From NCBI RefSeq assembly GCF_012999535.1, contig NZ_JABBWV010000003.1, positions 146,439 through 210,438 on the forward strand: a DNA stretch of 64,000 bases. Reading direction: 5' to 3'. Positions within the stretch are counted from its first letter, which is position 1, and each line of letters starts with the position of its first letter. This stretch comes from Microbispora sp. H11081 (GTDB taxonomy: Bacteria > Actinomycetota > Actinomycetes > Streptosporangiales > Streptosporangiaceae). Shown piece after piece: positions 1 through 8,682 of this stretch. Below the pieces are notes generated by a model. The model did not search any database. It was not told the DNA's origin and worked only from the letters and a program-made list of their open reading frames with translations. Position numbers and translations under genes: made by a program.

Positions 1-188
1 CTCCCCGTGCCGGGGGTTTCGCCGTTACGGGACGCCGCGCCCTGTTCATGGCCCGCTGCGCGGGCGCGAATCCGGTCGGGGCTACATCATCGAGACCCTC
101 GGCACTCCCCGTGCCGGGGGTTTCGCCGTTACGGGACGCCGCGCCCTGTTCATGGCCCGCTGCGCGGGCGCGAATCCGGTCGGGGCTA
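1..188. repeat. Two copies of an 84-bp direct repeat, period 104 bp
   Basis: Bases 1-84 and 105-188 are identical, separated by a 20-bp spacer, so the array has a 104-bp period and is cut by the window edge. Each unit can fold two hairpins: a CGGCAC/GTGCCG stem at the unit junction and a GCCCGC-TGC-GCGGGC stem near its 3' part. The period is not a multiple of three, so it is not a protein repeat. No gene is seen in this stretch. It ends 48 bp before the MerR start. Confidence 0.85.
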
Positions 189-199
189 GTGGTCCGTGT

Positions 200-230
200 T
201 TGACTTCAAGCGCTTGAGGTCTGGTCTGCT
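200..230 (+). promoter_or_regulatory. MerR-type promoter with operator in a 19-bp spacer
   Basis: A -35 hexamer TTGACT (200-205) and a -10-like TCTGCT (225-230) are 19 bp apart, the long spacer typical of MerR-activated promoters. The spacer holds the perfect palindrome TCAAGCGCTTGA (206-217), extended imperfectly to 202-221. Transcription would start at about 237, the A of the MerR ATG, so the message is predicted to be leaderless. Autoregulation by the adjacent MerR protein is inferred. Confidence 0.65.
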
Positions 231-236
231 GTCCCC

Positions 237-674
237 ATGGCAACCATCACCATTCAGGACGTTTCGCGACGTACCGGGCTGAGCGAGCCGACGCTGCGCT
301 ACTACGAGGACGTCGGGCTGGTCGGCCCGATCGACCGGGACGAGCGGAGCGGGCATCGCCGTTACCGCGACGAGGACCTTCACGTGATCGAGGCGCTGGC
401 CTGCCTGCGCTCGGCCGGCGTAGGCATTGAGGACATGCGCGCCTATCTGGCCAACCGCGCACGAGGGCGGGAGGCGGCGGCCGAGCAGCGCGATCTGCTG
501 CTGCACCACGCGGAGCGCGTCGAGGCCGAGATCGCCGCACAGCGGGCGCGGCTCGCCTACCTGCGCGAGAAGGCGGCGCTTTGGGACGCCCGGGACCGCG
601 GCGACACCGCCGCCGAGGCCGAGGTCACCCGGCGTCTCGTGGACGTGGTCGATCGCTTGAGGATGCTGGGATGA
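237..674 (+). CDS. MerR family transcriptional regulator
   Basis: A 145-aa MerR regulator. The N-terminal winged helix shows the family signature LRYYE at residues 20-24 and the wing motif HRRY at 40-43. A long helix rich in Glu, Ala and Arg (about 75-120) should form the antiparallel dimerisation coiled coil. There are no Cys clusters, so a metal sensor is unlikely; it resembles the small MerR proteins that control nearby reductases and dehydrogenases. Its TGA overlaps the ATG of the downstream reductase (ATGA), so the two are translationally coupled. The ATG at 237 has no Shine-Dalgarno sequence but sits where transcription should begin from the promoter at 200-230, supporting this start. 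The inducer is unknown. Confidence 0.9.
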   Translation: MATITIQDVSRRTGLSEPTLRYYEDVGLVGPIDRDERSGHRRYRDEDLHVIEALACLRSAGVGIEDMRAYLANRARGREAAAEQRDLLLHHAERVEAEIAAQRARLAYLREKAALWDARDRGDTAAEAEVTRRLVDVVDRLRMLG

Positions 675-1630
675 GCCCGGTCCTGGTCACCGGTGGGTCC
701 GGCTACGTGGGGACGCACCTGATCGCCGCGCTGCTGCGGGCCGGGCGCTCGGTGCGCGCCACAGTGCGCTCGACGGCCCGCGAGGCGGCCCTGCGTGCGG
801 CCCTGCGCGCGGCGGTGCGCCGGGGCGGCGCCGACGACGCCCGTCTGGAGTTCGTCGCCGCCGACCTGTCGGCGGACGGCGGCTGGGCCGCCGCGGTAGC
901 CGGGTGCGAGGAGGTCCACCACGTCGCCTCGCCCATCCCGGTCGTCCAGCCCGACGACCCCGACGAGCTGATCGTCCCCGCCCGAGAGGGCACGCTGCGG
1001 GTGCTGCGGGCGGCACGCGACGCGGGGGCCAGGCGCGTGGTGCTCACGTCGTCCTTCGCCGCGGTCGGATACACGCCCAAGCCCGGCGCCGAGTTCACCG
1101 AGGCCGACTGGACCGAACCGGACACGCCAGGGCTGGCGCCCTATCCGCGCTCCAAGGCGATCGCCGAGCGGGCCGCGTGGGACCTGATGGAGCGCGAGGG
1201 CGGCGGCACCGAGCTCGTCGTGGTCAATCCGACGGCCATCTTCGGGCCGGCCCTGACGGCCGAGGCGCGCTCTTCGACTCAGCTGATCAAGGCGATGCTC
1301 GACGGGACGATGAGCGTCGCGCCCCGTCAGCGTTTCGGCGTCGTCGACGTACGGGACGTGGCCGACCTGCACATCCGCGCCATGGCCGCGCCCGAGGCGG
1401 CGGGCAAGCGCTTCCTGGCCGTGGCGGACGGCCCGGCGCTGAGCTTCCTGGAGGTGGCCGGGATCCTGCGCAGGCGGCTCGGCCCGCTCGCCGCGCGGGT
1501 GCCCACGCGGGAGGCGCCGGGGGACGAGCCGCCACGACCGATCATCCACAACGACCGGGCCCGCGACGAGCTCGGATGGCATCCGCGCCCCGCCGAGACC
1601 ACGATCGTGGACACGGCGGAGAGCCTCTGA
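671..1630 (+). CDS. NAD-dependent epimerase/dehydratase family reductase (extended SDR)
   Basis: A 319-aa extended short-chain dehydrogenase. The Rossmann motif GGSGYVG is at residues 8-14 and the catalytic pair at Tyr158/Lys162 (YPRSK), preceded by a TSS triplet carrying the catalytic serine. The order matches dihydroflavonol-4-reductase-like and aldehyde-reductase-like SDRs, which use NAD(P)H to reduce carbonyls; the substrate cannot be read from sequence. The ATG overlaps the MerR stop, so the gene is the second member of a two-gene operon and the likely target of that regulator. A role in clearing a reactive carbonyl is inference. Confidence 0.88.
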   Translation: MSPVLVTGGSGYVGTHLIAALLRAGRSVRATVRSTAREAALRAALRAAVRRGGADDARLEFVAADLSADGGWAAAVAGCEEVHHVASPIPVVQPDDPDELIVPAREGTLRVLRAARDAGARRVVLTSSFAAVGYTPKPGAEFTEADWTEPDTPGLAPYPRSKAIAERAAWDLMEREGGGTELVVVNPTAIFGPALTAEARSSTQLIKAMLDGTMSVAPRQRFGVVDVRDVADLHIRAMAAPEAAGKRFLAVADGPALSFLEVAGILRRRLGPLAARVPTREAPGDEPPRPIIHNDRARDELGWHPRPAETTIVDTAESL

Positions 1631-1633
1631 CGC

Positions 1634-2383
1634 CTACGACGGCTCCCGGCGGCTCGTCCTGCCGTCGAGCACGTGCCGCAGGTAGGCGTCCGGCGCCTCC
1701 AGGAACCGCCGCCAGTGATCCACCAGGTGGAGTTCCTTCCACGCGACGGGATGGATTCCGTCGTCGTCCAGTTCCAGGATCTGCGCGCCGGGAAGCGCGG
1801 CCAGGATCGGCGAATGGGTGGCGCAGATGACCTGTCCGCCCTCGCGGGCGACGCGGTCCATCAGGGCCATCAGGCGCAGGCAGGAGGCGAACGACAGCGC
1901 GGCCTCCGGCTCGTCCATCAGGTAGAGACCAGGCCCGGCGACCATGCGGTCCAGCACGGTGAAGAACCCCTCGCCGTGCGACTGCTCGGTCAGGTCCTCC
2001 TCCCAGAACCCGGGCAGGCCGGACACGTTCTGTCCGAGATCGAACAGCGTCTCCGCGCGGAAGAAGAACGCCCGCCGCTTGGTGCGGGGGCCGCGGACGA
2101 GGCGCAGCCCCGCGGTGGTGAACTCGGCGCGCAGGGCACCGCCGAGCGGCGTCGCCTGCCCTGTGGAGGCGTACCGGGTGCCCGCTTTGCCTCCTCCGGA
2201 GTTGATGCCGCACACGTCGCTGACGGCCTCGACGAGCGTGGACTTCCCGGAGCCGTTCTCGCCGACGAGGAACGTCACGCGGGCGGTGAGGTCGAGCCCT
2301 GCCGCCAGGTGCTGGACGGCGGGGATGGTGAACGGCCACCCGGCCGGATGAGGCGGCGGCACGGCCAGGCGGGTGATCAACAC
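1634..2383 (-). CDS. AAA family ATPase (ABC/SMC-like, AAA_23 type)
   Basis: About 249 aa. The N-terminal P-loop GENGSGKST is at about residues 41-49, a Walker B segment LYLMDEPEAAL at about 150, and an H-loop ATHSP near 180. These are typical of small RecF/ABC-type ATPases. No membrane segment or partner nuclease is adjacent, so its role is open. The start is taken at GTG 2383 (MLITRL...), preceded by a G-rich stretch on the minus strand; an upstream GTG at 2449 would add a low-complexity Pro/Ala/Gly leader absent from typical homologues. It ends 4 bp from the stop of the convergent SDR gene. Confidence 0.8.
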   Translation of the reverse strand: MLITRLAVPPPHPAGWPFTIPAVQHLAAGLDLTARVTFLVGENGSGKSTLVEAVSDVCGINSGGGKAGTRYASTGQATPLGGALRAEFTTAGLRLVRGPRTKRRAFFFRAETLFDLGQNVSGLPGFWEEDLTEQSHGEGFFTVLDRMVAGPGLYLMDEPEAALSFASCLRLMALMDRVAREGGQVICATHSPILAALPGAQILELDDDGIHPVAWKELHLVDHWRRFLEAPDAYLRHVLDGRTSRREPS

Positions 2384-2489
2384 GGCCGGCCCCCCGGGAG
2401 CCGCGGCTTGAGGCGGCCGCCCACCCGGTTCGCATGGCCGGGGAGGCACGAGAACGCGCGTCGCCCGTGGCTGGTCATGAAGGGCCTCT

Positions 2490-3212
2490 CTAGAAGTGCT
2501 GGCTGTTCGCGTCGTCGCAGGAGATGGCGAGCACGCCGTCGATCTCGGCCAGCCTGCTCGTGAGGTCGCCGATCGAGCCGGGGCCGTGGAGCAGCAGGGT
2601 GACCATGACCGTGCCGGTGTCCTGCCCGCGGGTGGGCTGCTCCAGCGACAGTTCGTCGACCACGAAACGGCGGCCCGTGCACTCGGCCAGGGCCCGCCGC
2701 AGCACGCCCCGGCCGTCCGCGTACGACAGGCGCAGCCGCGACTGCGCGTGCCGGGAACGGGGGAGCCGGGCGGCCAGCGGGGTGAGCCCGAGCATCACGA
2801 CGAAGTTCCCCACCGTGGCGAGGACGGCGAGCAGCCACAGGCCGGCGCCCGCGGCCATGCCGACTCCGGCGGTGAGCCACACGGCGGCGGCGGTGGTCAG
2901 CCCCTTGACCGCGTCGCGGCGTACGAAGATCAGCCCGCCGCCGATGAAGCCGATGCCGGAGACGATCTGGGCGGCCACCCGCGACGGATCGAGCACCACG
3001 CCGTCGCCGAGCACGTCGGAGAAGCCGTATTTGGACACGAGCATGAACAGCGCGGCGCCGAACCCCACGAGCGTGTGGGTGCGCAACCCGGCGCTCTTCT
3101 GCCGGATCTCCCGCTCCAGGCCGATGGCCGCCGAGAGCACGAGCGCGATGACGAGGTCCACGGCCGGCTGCCACCACGCCACGGGACTCACCATGAGTGA
3201 GATCGGCATCAC
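2490..3212 (-). CDS. MgtC/SapB family membrane protein
   Basis: A 240-aa protein with the MgtC domain: hydrophobic segments at about residues 15-35, 45-65, 80-97, 105-120 and 125-145, the conserved stretch GLERE (31-35), and the glycine-rich GIGFIGGGLIF near 86-96. The C-terminal third is a soluble ACT-like domain, as in longer MgtC proteins. MgtC proteins promote survival in low Mg2+ and modulate F-type ATPase in pathogens; in free-living actinomycetes the role is less clear. No M-box is visible in the short region upstream, but an M-box lies 10 kb away in this window (12981-13122), so Mg2+ homeostasis may be handled at both loci. Confidence 0.88.
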   Translation of the reverse strand: MMPISLMVSPVAWWQPAVDLVIALVLSAAIGLEREIRQKSAGLRTHTLVGFGAALFMLVSKYGFSDVLGDGVVLDPSRVAAQIVSGIGFIGGGLIFVRRDAVKGLTTAAAVWLTAGVGMAAGAGLWLLAVLATVGNFVVMLGLTPLAARLPRSRHAQSRLRLSYADGRGVLRRALAECTGRRFVVDELSLEQPTRGQDTGTVMVTLLLHGPGSIGDLTSRLAEIDGVLAISCDDANSQHF

Positions 3213-3297
3213 ACCAGACTAAATCCGCGCGACGCAGCCGTCGAAAAAAGGCGGTGAGGCCGGGGCGGACGCCGCCGTCCCGGCCTCGATCGGACGG

Positions 3298-5001
3298 CTA
3301 CCGCCCCGACCGCGCCTTGAACAGCGCCCGCTTGGCGGCCTTCCCCACCTGCTTGTCCGGGTGGGTCTCGTCGATGAGGCCCAGCAACTCCTCGAGGTGA
3401 GGGTGGTGGACCTTCCAGATCACGTCCAGCAGCCCGATGAGCGTCTGCGCGGGGCCGATGTCGTGCAGGCTCGACACGAACTCCGGCCGGCCGAGACCCG
3501 CGGAGATCGTCCACATGTCGAGGATCAGCCAGTGGGTGTCCGCCTGGGTCGGCTCCGGAGCGTCCTCGACGTCCATCTGGGTCAGGTGCGTCGCGGCGTA
3601 CGGCCGGAGCGAGGGCTCCTTCAGCGCCTCCTGCCAGGCCGGGATGGCGGCCTCGCCCAGCGAGCCCACCAGGCTGGCGGCCTGCACCCGGACGAGGGCG
3701 TCCGACTCCTCCTCGGCGGCGGCTTCGAGCAGTTCGGCGGCGGCCCGCGCCGGGTCGCGCAGCGCGAGCCAGGCGGCGAACTCCTCGTCGGCCTCCTCCT
3801 CGGACATGTCGGCGCTGAACGACAGCAGGTCGAGCGCGGTCATGGCGTCGATCGCGGGCCGGGCGTCGATGTCGATGTCCTCGTCGTCCAGCAGGTGGAC
3901 GAGGCCCTCCGTGCCGAGCGGCGTCAGGGTGACCGTGTCGCCCTCGACGGTGACCATGCCGTAGCCGGTGAGCCAGGCGAGCACGGAGGCGAGCGGGTCA
4001 CCGGCCGCGGCCCAGGCGTCGGCCCCGAGGTCGTCGTACTCCGCCGCGGCCTCGGCCAGCTCGTCGCGCAGCGAGGACACCTGCCGCGTTCCTCCGGCGA
4101 GCAGCACGCGGATCAGCAGCGCGCGGGTCAGGCCGGACAGGGCCAGCGTGAGGTCGTCTTCGTCCAGCTCGGGGTCGCCGTAGTCGAGCGAGTGGAGACC
4201 GAGCATCCAGGCGTCGAGGACGTCGTCGTCGTCCTCGAAGGGCCAGGCGGCCGTGTCGGAGTCCACGCTGACCGTGTCGTCGCCGTCGGGGGCGAGGAAC
4301 TCGAGGTCGATCGCGAGGTTCCACAGGTTCCAGATGTTGCCCGCGTCGGGCAGGCCGACCGCGCGCACCGCGTCGTCCACCTCGGAGTCGGTGAGCAGGG
4401 TCTCCTCGCCCACCTTGCGGCCGGTGCCGACCCACAGCGCCAGGTCGCGGGCCTGCGCGATGAGCGTCACCCCGCGTGCCGCCTCGGCTAGCTCGACGTC
4501 GGGCCGCAGCCGGACCGTGGGCAGCGCGCCGATCTCGTCGGCGAACGGCTCGAAGTCGCCGAGGCCCTCGTCGATCTCCTCCCCGTCGAGCTCGTCCTCC
4601 TCCTCGTCCCAGTCGCGCTCGGCGATGGTGTCCTCCATGGCGTCGACGAAGTCGTCCTCGACCTCGTCGAGCTCGGCGAGGAGGGTCTCCAGCGAGGCCG
4701 AGCCGGGCGAGAGCCGCCCGGTGGTCGACAGGAACGTCAGGTACGCCCGGACCGCGGGGATCATGCCGTCGGCCGCGGCCTCGGGGTCCTCGACCACCTG
4801 CGGTATGCGCTCCAGCAGGAGAGTGCGCAGGTCGCCGTGTTTCCACAGCCCGACGTCGGCGCTTGCGATCAGGCGGTGCCACAGGGCGGCGGGGCCCACG
4901 AGATCGGGGTCGCTGCCTGGTGCGTTTGCCGGCGCCCAGAGGATGAATTCTTGGAGCAGGGGACGCAGTTCAGCGGCGGCTGCCTCGATGCGGTCTGTCA
5001 C
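3298..5001 (-). CDS. Very acidic hypothetical protein with HEAT-like C-terminus
   Basis: A 567-aa protein from a GTG start, extremely rich in Asp and Glu (for example about residues 113-150, with runs such as DEEEDELD). No signal peptide or membrane segment is visible. The C-terminal 200 residues contain helical segments reminiscent of HEAT repeats, with a basic tail after about residue 545. It resembles large acidic proteins found singly in Streptosporangiales and Streptomyces with no assigned function. It stands alone between MgtC and the ndgR-leuCD region. Function is not recognised; a scaffold or nucleic-acid mimic would be speculation. Confidence 0.82.
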   Translation of the reverse strand: MTDRIEAAAAELRPLLQEFILWAPANAPGSDPDLVGPAALWHRLIASADVGLWKHGDLRTLLLERIPQVVEDPEAAADGMIPAVRAYLTFLSTTGRLSPGSASLETLLAELDEVEDDFVDAMEDTIAERDWDEEEDELDGEEIDEGLGDFEPFADEIGALPTVRLRPDVELAEAARGVTLIAQARDLALWVGTGRKVGEETLLTDSEVDDAVRAVGLPDAGNIWNLWNLAIDLEFLAPDGDDTVSVDSDTAAWPFEDDDDVLDAWMLGLHSLDYGDPELDEDDLTLALSGLTRALLIRVLLAGGTRQVSSLRDELAEAAAEYDDLGADAWAAAGDPLASVLAWLTGYGMVTVEGDTVTLTPLGTEGLVHLLDDEDIDIDARPAIDAMTALDLLSFSADMSEEEADEEFAAWLALRDPARAAAELLEAAAEEESDALVRVQAASLVGSLGEAAIPAWQEALKEPSLRPYAATHLTQMDVEDAPEPTQADTHWLILDMWTISAGLGRPEFVSSLHDIGPAQTLIGLLDVIWKVHHPHLEELLGLIDETHPDKQVGKAAKRALFKARSGR

Positions 5002-5038
5002 CCCGCCAGCCTAGGGCTTTCGGGACACCGCTCTCCAA

Positions 5039-5755
5039 TCAGTTCGCGCGGCGCATGGCTTCGGTTATCCGCTCCGCGGCGGCGACGACGGGGGCGGCGT
5101 GCATCCGGCCGGGCGTACGGGTGAGCCGCTCTATGGGGCCCGACACGGAGACCGCGGCTATCACCTTGCCGCCGGCGCCGCGGATGGGGGCGGAGACGCT
5201 CGCCACGCCCTGCTCGCGCTCGCCCACGCTGTGGGCCCAGCCCCTCCTGCGTACGCTCGCGAGCGTGGCGGCGGTGAACTTGGCGCCGCGCAGGCCGCGG
5301 TGCAGCCGGTCGGGCTCCTCCCAGGCGAGCAGTATCTGCGCGGCGGACCCCGCGGTCATGGGCAGCGCGGAGCCGACGGGCACGGTGTCGCGCAGCCCGC
5401 TGGCGCGCTCGGCGGCGGCCACGCAGACCCGCTCATCACCCTGGCGCCGGTAAAGTTGAGCGCTCTCTCCGGTCAGGTCGCGAAGTTGGGTGAGCACCGG
5501 CCCGGCGACGGCCAGCAGCCGGTCCTCGCCCGCCGCCGTGGACAGTTCCGATAAACGGGGCCCGAGGATGAACCGGCCCTGCGTGTCGCGGGAGACGATG
5601 CGGTGGTGCTCCAGCGCGACGGCCAGCCGGTGGGCTGTCGGCCTGGCCAGGCCGGTCGCCTGGACGAGCTGTGCCAGGGAAGCGGGGCCCGCCTCCAGGG
5701 CGTTGAGTACGAGAACCGCCTTGTCGAGTACTCCGACCCCGCTAGAGTTGTCCAT
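5039..5755 (-). CDS. ndgR: IclR family regulator NdgR/LtbR of leucine biosynthesis
   Basis: A 238-aa IclR regulator: winged helix-turn-helix at about residues 8-65 and an effector domain from about 75. The N-terminus MDNSSGVGVLDKA is nearly invariant in actinobacterial NdgR, as is the divergent position next to leuCD. In Streptomyces and Corynebacterium (LtbR) this family controls leuCD and other amino-acid genes. Start ATG 5755 is chosen because that conserved N-terminus begins there and because a promoter (TTGCAT 5790-5785, 17-bp spacer, CAGTAT 5767-5762 on the minus strand) places the transcript start on or next to this ATG, implying a leaderless message. Upstream in-frame codons to 5809 are rejected. 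Confidence 0.93.
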   Translation of the reverse strand: MDNSSGVGVLDKAVLVLNALEAGPASLAQLVQATGLARPTAHRLAVALEHHRIVSRDTQGRFILGPRLSELSTAAGEDRLLAVAGPVLTQLRDLTGESAQLYRRQGDERVCVAAAERASGLRDTVPVGSALPMTAGSAAQILLAWEEPDRLHRGLRGAKFTAATLASVRRRGWAHSVGEREQGVASVSAPIRGAGGKVIAAVSVSGPIERLTRTPGRMHAAPVVAAAERITEAMRRAN

Positions 5756-5853
5756 ACCCCGATACTGCCGTCTCGGCATACGAGATGCAAACACAATGTT
5801 GGCATACACCGGATACAGTGTCCATATCCCGATATATCAGTCTCATGATGAGA
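5750..5853. promoter_or_regulatory. Divergent ndgR-leuC control region with a duplicated motif
   Basis: A motif starting GTCCATAYCCCGATAY and continuing to GTCTC occurs at 5750-5775 and again, exactly 70 bp later, at 5820-5845. The second copy runs into TCTCATGATGAGA (5841-5853), a perfect odd palindrome. The first copy covers the ndgR start codon and -10 box; the second lies 41 bp before the leuC ATG. These are candidate NdgR binding sites; the assignment is inference from position and family. Confidence 0.6.
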
Positions 5854-5893
5854 GACACGACCGGGGGTATGAGCGCAAGGAGGCGTCACAACC

Positions 5894-7279
5894 ATGGGTC
5901 GCACACTGGCTGAGAAAGTCTGGGAGCAGCACGTGGTACGCCGTGCCGACGGCGAACCCGACCTGCTCTACATCGACCTGCACCTCATCCACGAGGTGAC
6001 CAGCCCGCAGGCGTTCGACGGCCTGCGCATGGCGGACCGCACCGTGCGCCGCCCCGACCTCACGATCGCCACCGAGGACCACAACGTCCCGACCGTGCTC
6101 GGGCCGATCTCCGACCCGGTGTCCCGTACGCAGGTCGAGACGCTGCGCAAGAACGCCGCGGAGTTCGGCATCCGCCTGCACCCGATGGGCGACGCCGGTC
6201 AGGGCGTGGTGCACATCATCGGCCCGCAGTTCGGGCTCACCCAGCCGGGCATGACGATCGTCTGCGGCGACTCGCACACCTCGACGCACGGGGCGTTCGG
6301 CGCCATCGCGTTCGGCATCGGGACCTCCGAGGTCGAGCACGTGCTGGCCACCCAGACGCTGCCCGCCTACCGGCCCAAGACGATGGCCATCGAGGTCAAG
6401 GGCGAGTTGCCGGTCGGCGTGACCGCCAAGGACCTGATCCTGGCGATCATCGCGAAGATCGGCACCGGTGGCGGCCAGGGCTACATCGTCGAGTACCGGG
6501 GCGAGGCGGTGCGCAAGCTCTCCATGGAGGGCCGCATGACCGTCTGCAACATGTCGATCGAGGCCGGCGCGCGGGCGGGCATGATCGCCCCCGACGAGAC
6601 CACGTTCGAGTACCTGCGCGGCCGTCCCCACGCGCCCACCGGTGAGGCGTGGGACCGTGCGGTGGAGTACTGGAAGACCCTGCGCACCGACGACGACGCC
6701 GAGTTCGACAAGGTCGTGGAGATCGACGCCTCGGCCCTCACGCCGTTCGTCACCTGGGGCACCAACCCGGGCCAGGGCGCGCCGCTCGGTTCCGCCGTGC
6801 CGTCGCCCGAGCAGTTCGCCGACCCGGTCGAGCGGGCCGCCGCCGAGCGCGCGCTCGAGTACATGGGCCTCGCCGCGGGCACGCCGCTGAACGACATCCA
6901 GGTGGACACCGTCTTCGTCGGCTCCTGCACCAACGGCCGCATCGAGGACCTGCGCGCCGCGGCCGAGATCCTGCGGGGCCGCAAGGTCGTCACCCGCACG
7001 CTGATCGTCCCGGGCTCCATGGGGGTCAAGAAGGCGGCCGAGGAGGAGGGCCTGCACGAGGTCTTCAAGGCGGCCGGGGCCGAGTGGCGCGAGGCCGGCT
7101 GCTCGATGTGCCTGGGCATGAACCCCGACACGCTGAAGCCGGGCGAGCGCAGCGCCTCGACCTCCAACCGCAACTTCGAGGGCCGCCAGGGCAAGGGCGG
7201 GCGCACCCACCTCGTGTCGCCGCAGGTGGCGGCCGCCACGGCGGTGACCGGCCGGCTGACCGCCCCCGCCGACCTCTAG
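5894..7279 (+). CDS. leuC: 3-isopropylmalate dehydratase large subunit
   Basis: A 461-aa aconitase-family protein, the length usual for LeuC. With LeuD it isomerises 2-isopropylmalate to 3-isopropylmalate in leucine synthesis in the cytosol. The 4Fe-4S ligands are visible as Cys345 (GSCTNGR), Cys403 and Cys406 (AGCSMCLG). The substrate loop DHNVPT is near residue 75. A strong ribosome site AAGGAGG (5877-5883) precedes ATG 5894. leuD follows after 28 bp, and ndgR is transcribed divergently upstream, the standard actinobacterial arrangement. Confidence 0.97.
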   Translation: MGRTLAEKVWEQHVVRRADGEPDLLYIDLHLIHEVTSPQAFDGLRMADRTVRRPDLTIATEDHNVPTVLGPISDPVSRTQVETLRKNAAEFGIRLHPMGDAGQGVVHIIGPQFGLTQPGMTIVCGDSHTSTHGAFGAIAFGIGTSEVEHVLATQTLPAYRPKTMAIEVKGELPVGVTAKDLILAIIAKIGTGGGQGYIVEYRGEAVRKLSMEGRMTVCNMSIEAGARAGMIAPDETTFEYLRGRPHAPTGEAWDRAVEYWKTLRTDDDAEFDKVVEIDASALTPFVTWGTNPGQGAPLGSAVPSPEQFADPVERAAAERALEYMGLAAGTPLNDIQVDTVFVGSCTNGRIEDLRAAAEILRGRKVVTRTLIVPGSMGVKKAAEEEGLHEVFKAAGAEWREAGCSMCLGMNPDTLKPGERSASTSNRNFEGRQGKGGRTHLVSPQVAAATAVTGRLTAPADL

Positions 7280-7307
7280 TCCGCCCACGTCCCAGGAAGA
7301 GACCACC

Positions 7308-7895
7308 ATGGAAGCGTTCACCACCCACACCGGCCGCGCCGTGCCGCTGCGCCGCAGCAACGTGGACACCGACCAGATCATCCCGGCGGTCTGGCTCAAG
7401 CAGGTCAGCCGTACGGGCTTCGAGAAGGGCCTGTTCGCCGCCTGGCGCGAGGACCCGTCGTTCGTGCTCAACGACCCCGCGTACGAGGGCGCCACGATCC
7501 TGGTGTCCGGGCCTGACTTCGGCACCGGCTCCTCGCGTGAGCACGCCGTCTGGGCGCTGCAGCAGTACGGCTTCCGCGTCGTCATCGCCTCGCGCTTCGG
7601 CGACATCTTCCGCAACAACTCCACGAAGATGGGCCTGCTGCCGGTCGTCCTGCCCGAGGACGTCGTCAAGCGCCTGCAGGACGCGGCGGAGGCGGACCCG
7701 GCGAGCGAGATCACCGTCGACCTGGCCGAGCGCCAGGTGCGCGCGGGCGATCTGGTCGTCCCGTTCGAGATCGACGACTACACCCGCTGGCGGCTGCTGG
7801 AGGGCCTGGACGACATCGGGCTGACCCTGCGTCACGCGGACGCCATCGAGGAGTACGAGAATGGACGGCAGCCATGGCTGCCGACGACCGTCTGA
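7308..7895 (+). CDS. leuD: 3-isopropylmalate dehydratase small subunit
   Basis: A 195-aa swivel-domain subunit that pairs with LeuC. Conserved segments include NVDTDQIIP (about 20-28), the substrate-specificity stretch GTGSSREHA (about 75-83) and GDIFRNNS (about 99-106). A ribosome site AGGAAG lies 10 bp before the ATG. It is co-transcribed with leuC and overlaps the next small gene by 22 bp. Confidence 0.97.
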   Translation: MEAFTTHTGRAVPLRRSNVDTDQIIPAVWLKQVSRTGFEKGLFAAWREDPSFVLNDPAYEGATILVSGPDFGTGSSREHAVWALQQYGFRVVIASRFGDIFRNNSTKMGLLPVVLPEDVVKRLQDAAEADPASEITVDLAERQVRAGDLVVPFEIDDYTRWRLLEGLDDIGLTLRHADAIEEYENGRQPWLPTTV

Positions 7896-8134
7896 ACGAG
7901 TCTCAGACCGGAGATGAGCTGCTGGCGCGGCGACTGCGTGATGCGCATCGCCGCGTCAGAGCGTTAGCCTTACCACAGGAGGAGCAGGCCCGCCTGGCGC
8001 GACGGCTGCTTGCTATCTGTGACGTGGCAAAGCGGGACATAGCCCATGCGGCCGCCCGGCTGGACGCCTTCATCGCCTATCTGGACGGCACATCCGACAC
8101 GCCGAGTAGGCGAAACATGCCCCACGGTGATTGA
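7874..8134 (+). CDS. Small conserved actinobacterial protein downstream of leuD
   Basis: An 86-aa helical protein, basic in the middle ([13 protein letters not shown]), with no membrane segment or Cys motif. It overlaps the 3' end of leuD by 22 bp in another frame, so it is probably translated by coupling; no strong ribosome site is seen. It lies 53 bp ahead of hup. Its position and composition suggest a conserved hypothetical of Streptosporangiales rather than a chance frame, but I do not recognise a function. Confidence 0.6.
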   Translation: MAADDRLNESQTGDELLARRLRDAHRRVRALALPQEEQARLARRLLAICDVAKRDIAHAAARLDAFIAYLDGTSDTPSRRNMPHGD

Positions 8135-8187
8135 AGTCCCGCGACCTCGTCCCCTAATTTCAAGCGCGTAAGGGGGAGGAAACCGAA

Positions 8188-8484
8188 ATGAACAAGAAAG
8201 AACTCGTCGACGCGATCACAGATCGCGTCGGTGACAAGAAGACGGCGACAGAAGCCGTCAACGCCGTCCTCGACGCCATCCAGGGTGCCGTCGCGAGCGG
8301 TGACAAGGTCTCGATCACCGGCTTCGGTGCCTTCGAGATGGTGCACAAGCCGGCCCGTACGGCCCGCAACCCTTCCACCGGAGACCCGATCAAGGTGGAG
8401 GAGAGCTGGGTGCCCAGGTTCCGCCCGGGCGCGGATTTCAAGGAGCAGGTCAACGCTGGTGGCAAGGCTGCCAAGAAGAAGTAG
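8188..8484 (+). CDS. hup: HU family DNA-binding protein
   Basis: A 98-aa HU protein, the bacterial nucleoid protein that bends and compacts DNA as a dimer. The DNA-binding arm signature GFGAFEMV...ARTARNP spans about residues 45-62. The C-terminus ends in a short lysine tail (KAAKKK), unlike the long Lys/Ala tail of mycobacterial HupB. The ribosome site GGGGGAGG precedes the ATG. A hairpin terminator follows at 8507-8533. Placement directly after leuCD is common in actinomycetes. Confidence 0.96.
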   Translation: MNKKELVDAITDRVGDKKTATEAVNAVLDAIQGAVASGDKVSITGFGAFEMVHKPARTARNPSTGDPIKVEESWVPRFRPGADFKEQVNAGGKAAKKK

Positions 8485-8506
8485 CCGGCCCCACCGGTAC
8501 CAGTGG

Positions 8507-8533
8507 ACGGCGCTCGGAGCCCCCGGGCGCCGT
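8507..8533 (+). terminator. Hairpin terminator after hup
   Basis: The 7-bp stem ACGGCGC (8507-8513) / GCGCCGT (8527-8533) is followed by a T-containing stretch (TCGTCGTTTC). It lies 23 bp after the hup stop. Confidence 0.6.
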
Positions 8534-8682
8534 TCGTCGTTTCACGGCCCGGTTCCACATCGCGCGAGGACGGTAATCTCCCCTCCCTGACCTGGGTAAA
8601 CATGGGTAATCTCAGGTAGGCGAGTCGCAGGGCGTGAATGCGGGGGACCCATCGACCGCGTGTCAGACCGGGGGAAGAAGCT

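Noticed and set aside
1-188. CRISPR array or tandem tRNA-like element
   Set aside because: The repeat is 84 bp with one 20-bp spacer, outside CRISPR dimensions, and the GCGAATCC segment does not form a T-arm or cloverleaf.
7065-7835. Antisense frames across leuC and leuD
   Set aside because: LeuC and LeuD are full-length and motif-complete on the plus strand; the antisense products are shadows.
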